A DNA stretch of 64,000 nucleotides from Chitinimonas koreensis. Lineage in GTDB: Bacteria > Pseudomonadota > Gammaproteobacteria > Burkholderiales > Chitinimonadaceae. The stretch lies in contig NZ_CP060704.1 of NCBI RefSeq assembly GCF_014353015.1, positions 5,357,001 to 5,421,000 of the forward strand, written 5' to 3'. Made by a program: the position numbers and the translations under genes. Below, piece after piece: positions 1-8,297 of this stretch. Below the pieces are notes generated by a model. It saw nothing but the letters and a program-made list of their open reading frames with translations, had not been told where the DNA came from and searched no databases. The number at the start of each line of letters is the position of its first letter. Position 1 is the first letter of the stretch.

Positions 1-648
1 CCGGTCGCCGCGCGCATTGGTCGGGTAGTTGAGATTGCCGACGCGCTCGATCTTGATCCGCCAGTCGTCGACGTACTGCGCCTCGACCGCGCTCTTGGCG
101 CGGGCCCCCACCGTGGCGGTGCGCGGGCGCTTCTGGTAGGCGTCGACCTCGCGCGCGATCTCGCCTTCGAGCCGCGCGATCTCGCTGGCCTGCTGGCGCA
201 TCGCATCGACGTCGATGCCGGTCTGCGCCGCGACCTGGGTCTTGCGCACCTCGGTGGCGGCGATCCTGGGCGCGTCGCGCAGGTCGGACAGCAGCTTGCG
301 CTGCTGGCTCTCGTTCTCGGCCTGCCGCTTGGCCGCCAGCGCCAGTTCCGGGCTCGGGTCCTCGACCTGCTGGGCCGGCAGCGGCGTCTTGATGCGGCGG
401 TTCTCGTCGGTATTGCCGCCGCCGTCGAGATTGGCCTGGGCCAGCACGTCGGGCTTGACCGGCGCACGCACCGAGCGCGCATTCACCAGCACGATGTCGA
501 GCGGCATGCGGTTGAACAGCGTGCGCGGATCGACCGGCGAAAACTTCACCAGCCCGATCGCCAGGACATGGACGAACAGCGACAACCCTACGGTGAAGGT
601 GAACAGTCGGTTGTCGGCGGGCGGGCTGTCGAGGGCAACGGTGGGCAT
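1..648 (-). CDS. TonB-family energy transducer, N-terminal part (runs off window)
   Basis: Partial gene: it starts at an ATG at 648 and stays open for 216 codons to the window edge. Residues 16-37 form one hydrophobic segment after a short polar N-terminus, giving an inner-membrane anchor. A long polar linker rich in Ala, Gln, Arg and Glu follows (about residues 45-195). The last visible residues (YVDDWRIKIERVGNLNYP, then TNARGD) match the start of the TonB C-terminal domain, where the usual pattern is a short helix, a W..ki..iG.lnyP motif and a strand that pairs with the TonB box of outer-membrane receptors. It would carry proton-motive energy to outer-membrane transporters or act in a related envelope task. 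No exbB/exbD is visible; any partner gene would lie beyond the left edge. It is divergent from the cytochrome c gene at 831. Confidence 0.8.
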   Translation of the reverse strand, partial: MPTVALDSPPADNRLFTFTVGLSLFVHVLAIGLVKFSPVDPRTLFNRMPLDIVLVNARSVRAPVKPDVLAQANLDGGGNTDENRRIKTPLPAQQVEDPSPELALAAKRQAENESQQRKLLSDLRDAPRIAATEVRKTQVAAQTGIDVDAMRQQASEIARLEGEIAREVDAYQKRPRTATVGARAKSAVEAQYVDDWRIKIERVGNLNYPTNARGDR

Positions 649-830
649 GCGTCGGGCGGTGTTCTGGCGGGCAAATCGCGCGGCAGTGTAGCACAGCGTC
701 ATCAGCGAATTGCGCGCCCTCTGGGCCGGGTCTAACATCATCGACCGATCGCGCGGGAACGAAGCCGAGAAGCCCCCGCCCGAACCGACGCTTCCCGCCG
801 CCCGAGCGGCCTTCGCTGGAGATCCCCCGA

Positions 831-1136
831 ATGAAACGATTGCTCGCCGCCGCCCTCCTCTGCGCGCCGTTGCTGGCCCAGGCCGCGCCGGACGGCCTGG
901 CCCTGGCCGCCAAGTACAACTGCCTGGCCTGCCACCAGGTCGACAAGAAAGTGGTCGGGCCGGCCTACAAGGACGTGGCCGCCAAGTACCGCAACGACAA
1001 GACCGCCGAGGCCAAGCTGGCCGCCAAGGTGAAGCAGGGCACCGTCGGCGCCTGGGGCCAGATTCCGATGCCGGCGCAACAAATCGGCGATGCCGACCTC
1101 AAACTGATCGTCCAATGGATATTGGCGCAGAAATGA
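831..1136 (+). CDS. Class I c-type cytochrome (c-551/c-552 type)
   Basis: A 101-residue secreted monohaem electron carrier. Residues 1-18 are a Sec signal peptide ending in AQA, leaving a mature protein of about 82 residues, the usual size of cytochrome c-551/c-552. The haem-binding motif CLACH is at residues 31-35 and the likely axial methionine is Met80 in the IPMP stretch. It is expected to shuttle electrons in the periplasm between the bc1 complex and a terminal oxidase or reductase. GGAGAT sits about 8 nt before the ATG and supports the start. It stands alone, with dksA 185 bp downstream. Confidence 0.92.
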   Translation: MKRLLAAALLCAPLLAQAAPDGLALAAKYNCLACHQVDKKVVGPAYKDVAAKYRNDKTAEAKLAAKVKQGTVGAWGQIPMPAQQIGDADLKLIVQWILAQK

Positions 1137-1321
1137 CATCGGACGGGGCCGGGTCCGCAGCCGCGATCCGCCCATCCGTCGGCCGCGGAACCTTCGCCTT
1201 CGCCGGCCGAACAATCATGGTTGCAACGGTGGATGCAGCCCGTTAAGCTCGCGCCCCGCATCCGAATTGGTTCTGTCCCGGCCCGCCGGGACGCCGTCAA
1301 CCCAGCTGGAGAAGTAGCACC

Positions 1322-1738
1322 ATGGCCAAGAAGCTCCTGACTGAGGAAGAAATCCTCAACTGGCAAGGCGACGATTACATGAACGAGGATCACCTCGCGT
1401 TCTTTCGTCAGCGCCTGCTGGACATGAAGGCCGAGTTGCTCGCCAACGCCAACGCGACCAGCCAGCACCTGCAAGAGCAGGAAGCCACGCCCGACCCGGC
1501 CGACCGCGCCACGCTCGAAGAAGAGTACGCGCTGGAGCTGCGCACCCGCGATCGCGAGCGCAAGCTGTTGCTGAAGATCGATTCGACCGTCCGCAAGATC
1601 GACGAAGGCAACTATGGCTACTGCGACGACACCGGCGAGCCGATCGGCCTCGCGCGGCTGGTGGCCCGGCCGACCGCTTCGCTCACCATCGAGGCGCAGG
1701 AACGCCGCGAGCGGCTGAAGAAGCAGTACGCCGACTGA
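1322..1738 (+). CDS. dksA: RNA polymerase-binding transcription factor DksA, cysteine-poor form
   Basis: A 138-residue DksA. It binds the RNA polymerase secondary channel and, with ppGpp, reprograms rRNA and amino-acid promoters during the stringent response. The coiled-coil tip carries the essential aspartates (D58 and D61 in DPADRA), followed by the conserved LELR.RDRERKLL helix. The C-terminal zinc-finger region is altered: the first cysteine (C101, YGYCDD) remains, but the other three zinc ligands of E. coli DksA are replaced (CESC becomes CDDT, and LCIDC becomes LTIEA). This resembles zinc-independent DksA variants and is typical of several Neisseriales-like betaproteobacteria. GGAG lies about 10 nt before the ATG. 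A strong terminator follows at 1799-1829. Confidence 0.95.
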   Translation: MAKKLLTEEEILNWQGDDYMNEDHLAFFRQRLLDMKAELLANANATSQHLQEQEATPDPADRATLEEEYALELRTRDRERKLLLKIDSTVRKIDEGNYGYCDDTGEPIGLARLVARPTASLTIEAQERRERLKKQYAD

Positions 1739-1798
1739 GTCGGCAGCACCGCAACACCCCGGACCGAGCCGGCCTCCCGCCGGATCGCTCCCGCCCGA

Positions 1799-1829
1799 CC
1801 GCCGGCCGCACGCCGGCGGTTTTGCTTTT
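1799..1829 (+). terminator. Rho-independent terminator after dksA
   Basis: An 8-bp GC stem (CCGCCGGC, loop CGCAC, GCCGGCGG) is followed at once by TTTTGCTTTT. It lies about 60 bp past the dksA stop and separates it from the minus-strand small gene. Confidence 0.8.
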
Positions 1830-1852
1830 CCGGGACCGGCGACCGGTGCTTT

Positions 1853-2062
1853 CTAGCGCCGGCGCCAGTGCCGCAGCAGGCGCACCGCCGCCAGCGCCGC
1901 CAGCAGCAGGCCGGCCTGCACGGCCATCCGCGACCCGGCCGGGCCGAGCGCGTCGCCGCCGTAGCGCCATTGGTACCAGGCGGTCGTGGCCAGGCTATAG
2001 GCCGCCAGCGCGGCCAGAACGGCCGCGGCCGACGTCACGATCCAAGCCAGCCAGCGCCGCAT
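1853..2062 (-). CDS. Small hypothetical membrane protein
   Basis: A short protein of 69 residues when started at the internal ATG at 2062 (MRRWLAWIV...). The frame is open to an upstream ATG at 2110, which would add 16 unremarkable residues. Two hydrophobic stretches (about residues 5-25 and 45-62) flank a polar loop containing YQWRYGGD, and the C-terminus is very basic (RLLRHWRRR), so a two-pass inner-membrane protein with positive ends inside is likely. The family was not recognised. It is transcribed divergently from the DAHP synthase gene. It could be a non-functional frame, but the hydrophobic pattern and basic tail argue for a real gene. Confidence 0.45.
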   Translation of the reverse strand: MRRWLAWIVTSAAAVLAALAAYSLATTAWYQWRYGGDALGPAGSRMAVQAGLLLAALAAVRLLRHWRRR

Positions 2063-2177
2063 TGCTCGTTCTCCCGCCATATGCGGCGCCAGGCTTGGCG
2101 CCGCGAACAAAGTTATTTGCGCCGCTTCCGGGCTGTGGCTACCCTAGTCGGCCCGATCCCCAACCGTCTGCGCCGCC

Positions 2178-3236
2178 ATGCTGTTCAAGACCGACGACGT
2201 CCGCATCAAGGAAATCAAGGAGCTGCTCCCGCCGATCGCGGCGCTGGAGAAGTACCCGGTGACGGAAGTCGCCACCACCACCACCTTCCAGGCGCGCCAG
2301 GCGATCCATCGCATCCTCGCCGACGAGGACGATCGCCTCCTGGTGGTGATCGGCCCGTGCTCGATCCACGACCCCGAAGCGGCGCTCGATTATGGCCGGC
2401 GCCTCCTGGCGCTGCACGAGGAGTTCGCCCGCGACCTCCTGATCGTGATGCGCGTCTATTTCGAGAAGCCGCGCACCACGGTGGGCTGGAAGGGCCTGAT
2501 CAACGATCCGCACCTCGACGGCAGCTTCGACATCAACAACGGCCTGCGGCTGGCGCGCAAGCTGCTGCTCGACCTGAACGACATGGGCGTGCCGGCGGCG
2601 ACCGAATTCCTCGACATGATCACGCCGCAGTATTTCGCCGACCTGATCAGCTGGGGCGCCATCGGCGCGCGCACCACCGAGTCGCAGGTGCACCGCGAGC
2701 TGGCTTCCGGCCTGTCGTGCCCGGTCGGCTTCAAGAACGGCACCGACGGCAACCTGAAGATCGCCATCGACGCGATCCGCGCCGCCAGCGTGCCGCACCA
2801 CTTCCTGTCGGTGACCAAGTTCGGCCACTCGGCCATCGTCGCCACCGGCGGCAACCCCGATTGCCACGTGATCCTGCGCGGCGGCAAGACGCCCAACTAC
2901 GGGGCCGAGCACGTCGCCGGCGCGGTCAAGGACCTGGCCGGCGCAGGCCTGCCCGAGAAGGTGATGGTCGACTTCAGCCACGCCAATTCGAGCAAGGACT
3001 TCCGCCGCCAGATCGCGGTGGCCGAGGACGTCGCGGCGCAGATCGCCGGCGGCAGCCAGGCGGTGTTCGGCGTGATGGTGGAAAGCCATATCCACGAAGG
3101 CCGCCAGGACCTGATCGAAGGCAAGCCGCTGCAGTACGGCTGCTCGATCACCGATGCCTGCCTGGGCTGGGACGACAGCGTGAAGGTGCTGCAGACGCTG
3201 GCCGCCGCGGTGGCCGAGCGGCGCAGCAAGCGCTGA
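2178..3236 (+). CDS. aroG: 3-deoxy-7-phosphoheptulonate (DAHP) synthase, class I
   Basis: A 352-residue cytoplasmic enzyme that condenses phosphoenolpyruvate and erythrose 4-phosphate, the first step of aromatic amino-acid synthesis. The length and N-terminus match the AroF/AroG/AroH class. Recognisable elements include VIGPCSIHDP (about residues 57-66), VYFEKPRTTVGWKGL with the PEP-binding Arg and Lys, PAATEFLD, GARTTESQVHRELASG, the conserved GFKNGTDG, and metal-ligand regions DFSHANSSKD and SITDACLGW. Which aromatic end product inhibits it cannot be told from sequence, so the paralogue letter is by overall resemblance. It is monocistronic with a terminator just downstream. The window's NRPS operon may need tyrosine, but no link is shown. 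Confidence 0.93.
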   Translation: MLFKTDDVRIKEIKELLPPIAALEKYPVTEVATTTTFQARQAIHRILADEDDRLLVVIGPCSIHDPEAALDYGRRLLALHEEFARDLLIVMRVYFEKPRTTVGWKGLINDPHLDGSFDINNGLRLARKLLLDLNDMGVPAATEFLDMITPQYFADLISWGAIGARTTESQVHRELASGLSCPVGFKNGTDGNLKIAIDAIRAASVPHHFLSVTKFGHSAIVATGGNPDCHVILRGGKTPNYGAEHVAGAVKDLAGAGLPEKVMVDFSHANSSKDFRRQIAVAEDVAAQIAGGSQAVFGVMVESHIHEGRQDLIEGKPLQYGCSITDACLGWDDSVKVLQTLAAAVAERRSKR

Positions 3237-3251
3237 AGCGGCCGACCGCCG

Positions 3252-3295
3252 CACCCATGAAAGACGCCGCTCGATGCGGCGTTTTTTCATGGGTG
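3252..3295 (+). terminator. Rho-independent terminator after aroG
   Basis: An inner stem ACGCCGC / GCGGCGT with loop TCGAT (3264-3282) is followed by a T run. It is extended by an outer pairing of CACCCATGAAA with TTTCATGGGTG, so it can work in both directions. Confidence 0.8.
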
Positions 3296-3341
3296 CCGTT
3301 CGCGATGCGCGCGCGTAGACATGCTGCACGGCGATGCGCGC

Positions 3342-3472
3342 GTAGGAGCGGCTTCAGCCGCGAATGGCGAATGGCGAATACCGGATACCCGATACCCGAT
3401 ACCCGATGCCCGATGCCCGATGCCCGATGCCCGATGCCGGCTTCGCCGGTTCGCGGCTGAAGCCGCTCCTAC
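3342..3472. repeat. Dispersed palindromic repeat, copy 1, with internal 7-bp tandem array
   Basis: The arms GTAGGAGCGGCTTCAGCCGC (3342-3361) and GCGGCTGAAGCCGCTCCTAC (3453-3472) are exact inverted copies. Between them lies a tandem array of a 7-bp unit, first ACCCGAT about three times and then GCCCGAT about four times, preceded by two GGCGAAT repeats. The same arms occur at 11279-11349 and 52299-52352. It is an intergenic, non-coding REP-like element that could form a long hairpin between the convergent ends of aroG and the permease gene. Confidence 0.85.
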
Positions 3473-3502
3473 AGGGGCGCTTACGGGCGATCCCCCGGTG
3501 GT

Positions 3503-4159
3503 TCAGGCTCGCAGGGCCAGCTTGCGCTCGAGCCGGCGCTGGCCGCGTTCGAGCAGGAAGCTCATCAGCCAGTAGATCGCGGCGGCGGCCAGGTAGAGCG
3601 GCAGCGGGCGGAAGCTGGTCGAGATCAGTTCCTTGGTCGCCAGCATCAGCTCGGTCACCGCGATCACCGACACCAGCGAGGTGTCCTTGACCAGGCTGAT
3701 CAGGCTGTTGCTGAGGCTCGGCACCGCCAGCCGCAGCGCCTGCGGCGCGACGATCCAGCGCAGCGTCTGCAACCGGTCGAAGCCGAGGCTGTAGGCGGCC
3801 GCCCACTGGCCGGCCGGCACGCCTTCGACCGCGCCGCGCAGGCTTTCCGACAGGTAGGCGCCGACGTTGAGGCTCAGCGCCAGCACGCCGGCCGTCAGCG
3901 GGTCGAACTGGATGCCGATGCTCGGCAGGCCGTAATAGATGACGAAGACCTGCACCAGGAGCGGCGTGCCGCGGAAGGCGCTGACGTAGACCGCGGCGAC
4001 GCGCGCGAGCCAGGCCGGCCCGAGCAGCCGCGGCAAAGCCGCCAGCGCGCCGACCGCCAGGCCGCCGACCATGGCGGCCAGCGCGAAGCACAGCGTCCAG
4101 CCGGCCGCGCGCAGCATGATGGGCAGGGATTCGGCGAGCAGGGGGAGGAGATCGTTCAT
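3503..4159 (-). CDS. Polar amino-acid ABC transporter permease (cystine-type, His/Glu/Gln/Arg family)
   Basis: A 218-residue inner-membrane permease with about five hydrophobic helices. The N-terminal segment MNDLLPLLAESLPIMLRAAGWTL is typical of the HisM/TcyL family. The EAA loop that contacts the ATPase is visible as GVPAGQWAAAYSLGFDRLQT...IVAPQALRLAVPSL, and the FRGTPLLVQVFVIYYGLP motif is present. With the binding protein at 4563-5348 it would import a small polar amino acid. The next genes are transsulfuration enzymes, so cystine or another sulfur amino acid is the best guess. No ATP-binding subunit lies next to it in the window. Confidence 0.88.
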   Translation of the reverse strand: MNDLLPLLAESLPIMLRAAGWTLCFALAAMVGGLAVGALAALPRLLGPAWLARVAAVYVSAFRGTPLLVQVFVIYYGLPSIGIQFDPLTAGVLALSLNVGAYLSESLRGAVEGVPAGQWAAAYSLGFDRLQTLRWIVAPQALRLAVPSLSNSLISLVKDTSLVSVIAVTELMLATKELISTSFRPLPLYLAAAAIYWLMSFLLERGQRRLERKLALRA

Positions 4160-4562
4160 GGCGCGTCTCGGCTGGAGCGATGCGGCTTATTGAAGCAGGT
4201 CGCCGGGGAGGCGGCGAGGTTTCGTGGCGGGTGGACCACGGCGATAGCGCGGCCGAACACGGGCGCATGCCGCGCGGCACCGTCTTGGAAACGGTCGGGA
4301 ATGGAAGGGGGCTGAACGTGCCGGCAACCCCATCCCCACCCCGGCCCTCCCTGAAAGGGGAGGGCGTCGCGTAGCCAACGGTTGGCATGGCCCCTGCACC
4401 GGCAGACGCGACCGCATCGCCGCGCCCCTTCAAGGGGGCGCGGGGCGGCCGGCGCAGGCTGGGAGATGGGGTTGCGCGCTCCGCCCCCATTCCCACCCTG
4501 GCCTTCCCCATGAAGGGGGGAAAGGTGGCGCCGCCCGGCGCCGACGCGGGTCCGCGCGGTAA
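4160..4562. other. 403-bp intergenic stretch with small repeated GC-rich elements
   Basis: No convincing gene. Two similar short elements in the same orientation begin at 4331 (CATCCCCACCCCGGCCCTCC, ending in GGGGAGGG) and at 4488 (CATTCCCACCCTGGCCTTCC, ending in GGGGGGAAAGG). Between them is a palindrome, CCGCGCCCCTT facing AAGGGGGCGCGG (4420-4444). These look like dispersed intergenic repeats inserted between two transporter genes and may reduce expression of the distal permease. Confidence 0.5.
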
Positions 4563-5348
4563 TTACTTCAGGGCCACCGGCGCCACGCTCACGTCGCGCT
4601 CGAAGTACTTGACCGAGACGCGGCGGAAGGAGCCGTCGGCCTTGATGTCGGCCAGCGCCTTGTCCAGCGCGGCGCCGAACTTCGGGTTGCCCTTCGGATA
4701 GGGAATCGCGTTGCTCTCGGCCTTGCCGACCGGCGCACCGCCCTTGAGCGGCAGCCTGGTCTGCTTCACCAGGTAAGGAATCAGCAGGCTGTCGTTGAGC
4801 GCGGCGTCGATGCGGCCCAGCGCCAGGTCCTGCAGGTATTCGGGCGCGCCCGGATAGGTCTTCACCTCGACGCCGGCGACCGACCTGGCCAGCTCGGCGT
4901 AGTTGCTGCCCTGCCCCACGCCGATGGCGTGGCCCTTGAGGTCTTCGAGGCCCTTGAAGGCGCGCTTTTCATCCTTGCGCACGATCAGCTGCGCGCTCGA
5001 CACGACGTAGGGCTGGCTGAAGTCGAACACCTCGCGGCGTTTGTCGGTGGCGGCCACCTGGTTGACGATCACGTCGTACTTGCCCGCCTGCAGGCCGGCC
5101 AGGATGCCGCTCCATTCGGTGGTGACGAACTCGGGCTTGACGCCGAGCTTGCCGGCCAGCAGTTCGGCGATCTCGACGTCGAAGCCGGTCAGCTTGCCGC
5201 CTTCCTTGTAGTTGAACGGCGGGTAGGTGCCTTCGACGGCGATGCGCAGCGTGCCGCGCTGCTTGACGGCGTCGAGCAGGTCGGCGGCGCTGGCGGTGGC
5301 GGCCAGCGCCACCGCCAGCAGGGAGGACAGCAGGGTGCGTCGTTTCAT
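4563..5348 (-). CDS. Amino-acid ABC transporter periplasmic substrate-binding protein
   Basis: A 261-residue solute-binding protein of family 3. Residues 1-21 are a Sec signal peptide (MKRRTLLSSLLAVALAATASA). The mature start DLLDAVKQRGTLRIAVEGTYPPFNYKE, then GFDVEIAELLAGKLG and the hinge motif YDVIVNQVAATDKRR..FDFSQPY, are hallmarks of cystine/glutamine-type binding proteins such as FliY/TcyJ. It should capture a polar amino acid in the periplasm and hand it to the permease at 3503-4159. The adjacent transsulfuration genes suggest cystine, but the ligand is not proved. It sits 54 bp downstream of the PLP lyase gene on the same strand, so co-transcription is likely. Confidence 0.9.
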   Translation of the reverse strand: MKRRTLLSSLLAVALAATASAADLLDAVKQRGTLRIAVEGTYPPFNYKEGGKLTGFDVEIAELLAGKLGVKPEFVTTEWSGILAGLQAGKYDVIVNQVAATDKRREVFDFSQPYVVSSAQLIVRKDEKRAFKGLEDLKGHAIGVGQGSNYAELARSVAGVEVKTYPGAPEYLQDLALGRIDAALNDSLLIPYLVKQTRLPLKGGAPVGKAESNAIPYPKGNPKFGAALDKALADIKADGSFRRVSVKYFERDVSVAPVALK

Positions 5349-5402
5349 GGGTGTTCTCGCAGATCGTTATCGTTGGTTATCGGGCGTGGAGCGGGGAGAC
5401 GG

Positions 5403-6554
5403 TCACAGCGCGGCGAAGCCGCGTTCGAGGTCGGCGCGCAGATCGTCGACGTGCTCGACGCCGACCGACAGCCGCAGCAGGTTCGGCGTCACGCCGCGGC
5501 GCAGGCGGTCGGCCTCGGGGATCGAGGCGTGGGTCATCGCCCACGGCAGGTTGACCAGGCTTTCGACGCCGCCGAGGCTTTCGGCCAGCGTGAACAGCTC
5601 GAGCGCGGCCAAGAAGCGGCGCACGCCGGCCTCGTCGGACGCGATGCGCACCGACACGATGCCGCCGAAGCCGCGCAGGAACTGCTGCCTGGCCAGGGCG
5701 TGCTGCGGATGGCTGGCGAGGCCCGGATAGATCACGTCCTCGACGCCGGCCCGGCCTTCGAGCCACTCGGCCAGCACCAGCGCGTTGGCGCTGTGGCGCT
5801 GCATGCGCAGCGGCAGGGTCTTGAGGCCGCGCAGGGCGAGGAAGCTGGAGAACGGGTCGAGCACGCCGCCGACCGCGTTCTGCAGGTAGCCCAGCCGCTC
5901 GGCCAGCTCGGGCGTGCGCACGATGGCGGCGCCGCCGATCACGTCGGAGTGGCCGTTCAGGTACTTGGTGACCGAGTGCAGCACGATGTCGACGCCGTAT
6001 TCGAGCGGCCGCAGCAGGTAGGGCGTGGCGAAGGTGGCGTCGACCGCCACCAGCGCGCCGACCGCATGGGCCGCCTCGACCGCGGCGGCCAGGTCGGCGA
6101 CGTGCAACAGCGGATTGGTCGGGATCTCGATCCACACCAGCTTGGTGGCCGGCGTGACGGCCTCGCGCAAGGCCGCGGCATCGGCCGCCGGCACGTAGCG
6201 CACGGTGTGGCCGGCGGTGCGGTTGCGCACCCGCTCGAACAGGCGCCAGGCGCCGCCGTAGAGGTCGTCGACCGCGACGATCTCGCTGCCGGCGTCCAGC
6301 AGTTCGAGCACCGTCGACATGGCGGCGAGGCCCGAGGCGAAGGCGAAGCCGGCCGCGCCGCCCTCGAGTTCGGCCAGCGCCTTCTCGAAGGCGCCGCGGG
6401 TCGGATTGCCGCTGCGCGCGTACTCGTAGCCCGAGTGCTCGCCGGGCGCGCGCTGGGCATAGGTCGAACTGGGGTAGATCGGCGGCATCACCGCGCCGGT
6501 GGCATCGGGCGTGTAGCCGGCGTGGACGCTGAGGGTGTCGAGGTGTCGGGTCAT
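5403..6554 (-). CDS. Cys/Met-metabolism PLP enzyme (cystathionine gamma-lyase/gamma-synthase family)
   Basis: A 383-residue fold-type I PLP enzyme. Visible motifs are YEYARSGNPTR, the FASGLAAMS phosphate-binding turn, the DDLYGGAWRLFERV region, EIPTNPLLHVADLAA, VDATFATPYLLRPLEYGVDI, and the Schiff-base lysine K197 in HSVTKYLNGHSDV. The family includes cystathionine gamma-lyase, gamma-synthase and beta-lyase, which cannot be separated by eye. Because the upstream neighbour encodes cystathionine beta-synthase, the pair most plausibly performs reverse transsulfuration (homocysteine to cystathionine to cysteine), making gamma-lyase the preferred reading. About 270 bp without a clear gene separates it from that gene. 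Confidence 0.9.
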   Translation of the reverse strand: MTRHLDTLSVHAGYTPDATGAVMPPIYPSSTYAQRAPGEHSGYEYARSGNPTRGAFEKALAELEGGAAGFAFASGLAAMSTVLELLDAGSEIVAVDDLYGGAWRLFERVRNRTAGHTVRYVPAADAAALREAVTPATKLVWIEIPTNPLLHVADLAAAVEAAHAVGALVAVDATFATPYLLRPLEYGVDIVLHSVTKYLNGHSDVIGGAAIVRTPELAERLGYLQNAVGGVLDPFSSFLALRGLKTLPLRMQRHSANALVLAEWLEGRAGVEDVIYPGLASHPQHALARQQFLRGFGGIVSVRIASDEAGVRRFLAALELFTLAESLGGVESLVNLPWAMTHASIPEADRLRRGVTPNLLRLSVGVEHVDDLRADLERGFAAL

Positions 6555-6823
6555 GGTCCGTCCTTGTTTGTCGTTGCATGCTCAGGCGAGCGGGCTAGTT
6601 CGGGCGATTCAGCCTGCGTCGATGGCGCCGGTTCCGCTACGCCCCCTGGTTGCAGGAAGCGCTGACGAGCGCCAGCGAGGCTCCCTCGCGGCGGCGAGGG
6701 CGGGGGGAGTCGGGATCGATCAGGGATAGCCGTTGGTCGCCCCGGCACGAACCGCAAACACCCGGCTCCGCCGGGTGCCGATCGGCAGGCAGGACAATCA
6801 CGTTCGCATCCCGAGGCACTAGG

Positions 6824-8191
6824 CTATCTCCAGCGCTGCCGCCAGTGATTGATCAGGTCGGCCTGGGTGATGAGGCCGACGAAGCGGCCGCGCTCGACCA
6901 CGATGGCGACGTGGCCGTCGTTGAAGGTGCGCAGCAGCTTCTCGATCGAATCGCCGGGCGCCAGCGTCTCCAGCTCGGTGCTCATCGCCTGGCGTACCGG
7001 CAGGCGGAAGTGCTCGGGCTCGTCGTGCACCGCCAGCAGCACGTCCCATTCGTCGATCAGGCCGACGATCTCGGCCTCGCCCTCGATCACCGGCAGTTGC
7101 GACACGTCGTGGCGGCGCATGCGGGCGTAGGCGTCGGCCAGGGTCTCGTCGGGCCGGCAGGTGACGGTGGCGCCGAGGTCGTGGCGGCGCGTGATCAAGT
7201 CGGTCAGGTCGCCGTGGCGCGGCAGGTTGACCAGGCCCTGGTCGATCAGCCAACCCTCGTTGAACTGCTTGGACAGGTACTTGTTGCCGCTGTCGCAGAC
7301 GAAGCTGACCACCCGCTTGGGCTCGGTCTGGGCCCGGCAGTAACGCAGCGCGGCGGCCACCAGCGCGCCGCTGGACGAGCCGGCCAGGATGCCCTCGACC
7401 TCAAGCAGCTGGCGCGCGGTGGCGATGCTCTCGTCGTCCGGGATGCGGTAGGCGCGGTGCACCGCGCTGAAATCGGCCAGCGGCGGGATGAAGTCCTCGC
7501 CGATGCCCTCGACGCGCCAGGAGCCGGCCTCGCCGTAGCTGCCGGTCTCGACGTAGTCGGCCAGCACCGAGCCGGCCGGGTCGGCCAGCACGAATTCGAC
7601 CTCGGGCGCGGCGCGCTTGAAGAAGCGCGTCAGGCCGGTCAGCGTGCCGCTCGAGCCGACGCCGACCACCACCGCGTCGAGATCGTGGCCGACCTGCTGC
7701 CAGATCTCCGGCCCGGTGCCGTGCTCGTGCGCGGCCGGGTTGGCCGGGTTGTTGAACTGGTCGATGTAGAAGGCGCCGGGCGTCTCCAGCGCGATGCGGC
7801 GGGCGTAGTCCTGGTAGTAGAGCGGATGGCCCTTGACCACGTCGGAGCGGGTGATGACGACCTCGGCGCCGAGCGCCTTGAGGTGGAAGATCTTCTCCAG
7901 GCTCATCTTGTCCGGCACCACCAGCTTGAGCTGGTAGCCCTTGCGCGCCGCCACCAGCGCCAGGCCCAGGCCGGTATTGCCGGCGGTCGCCTCGATGATG
8001 GTGCCGCCCGGCTGCAACCGGCCGTCGCGTTCGGCCGCCTCGATCATGGTCAGCGCGATGCGGTCCTTGATCGACCCGCCGGGGTTCTGGTTCTCGAGCT
8101 TGAGGAAGAGTTCGCAGGGGCCGGTGTCGAGCCGGGTGAGACGGATCAGCGGCGTCTGGCCGATCAGGCCGAGCAGGGGGTCGAAGGACAC
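6824..8191 (-). CDS. Cystathionine beta-synthase with C-terminal CBS-domain pair
   Basis: PLP fold-type II enzyme joining serine (or O-acetylserine) and homocysteine into cystathionine. The catalytic domain holds GQTPLIRLTRL, the PLP lysine in NPGGSIKDR (residue 42 with the start used here), ATAGNTGLGLA, and VGVGSSGTLTG for the phosphate. A regulatory pair of CBS (Bateman) modules occupies the last 115 or so residues (VTCRPDETLADAYARM... and METLAPGDS-type repeats), which in homologues respond to adenosyl ligands. I chose the GTG at 8191 because GAGG lies 7 nt upstream and the protein then begins at the family's usual SFDPLLGLIGQTP. An ATG at 8248 would add 19 residues but has no ribosome site. 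Homologues are near 455 residues, matching this choice. Confidence 0.9.
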   Translation of the reverse strand: MSFDPLLGLIGQTPLIRLTRLDTGPCELFLKLENQNPGGSIKDRIALTMIEAAERDGRLQPGGTIIEATAGNTGLGLALVAARKGYQLKLVVPDKMSLEKIFHLKALGAEVVITRSDVVKGHPLYYQDYARRIALETPGAFYIDQFNNPANPAAHEHGTGPEIWQQVGHDLDAVVVGVGSSGTLTGLTRFFKRAAPEVEFVLADPAGSVLADYVETGSYGEAGSWRVEGIGEDFIPPLADFSAVHRAYRIPDDESIATARQLLEVEGILAGSSSGALVAAALRYCRAQTEPKRVVSFVCDSGNKYLSKQFNEGWLIDQGLVNLPRHGDLTDLITRRHDLGATVTCRPDETLADAYARMRRHDVSQLPVIEGEAEIVGLIDEWDVLLAVHDEPEHFRLPVRQAMSTELETLAPGDSIEKLLRTFNDGHVAIVVERGRFVGLITQADLINHWRQRWR

Positions 8192-8278
8192 GGGTTTGCC
8201 TCGTCTGGAAATAGGAGCGCGCACGCCGATCGTGTCGGCGTCCGGCATAGGACAGAAGCGAGGATAAACCCGTTCTCA

Positions 8279-8297
8279 TAATTCCATAAAGGAATTA
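8279..8297. promoter_or_regulatory. 19-bp dyad upstream of cystathionine beta-synthase
   Basis: TAATTCC and GGAATTA form a perfect inverted repeat around ATAAA, inside an AT-rich patch that contrasts with the surrounding GC-rich DNA. It lies about 88 bp before the chosen GTG start. Size and shape fit a LysR-type or similar dimeric regulator site, and candidate -35/-10 elements overlap it on the minus strand. The regulator is unknown. Confidence 0.5.

Noticed and set aside
649..830. A protein-coding gene on either strand between the TonB-like gene and the cytochrome gene.
   Set aside because: Open frames there have no ribosome site or recognisable domain and overlap the signal peptide region of the cytochrome.
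3360..3450. Possible CRISPR array in the 7-bp repeats near 3.4 kb.
   Set aside because: Units are 7 bp and contiguous with no spacers; it is a simple tandem repeat inside a palindromic element.
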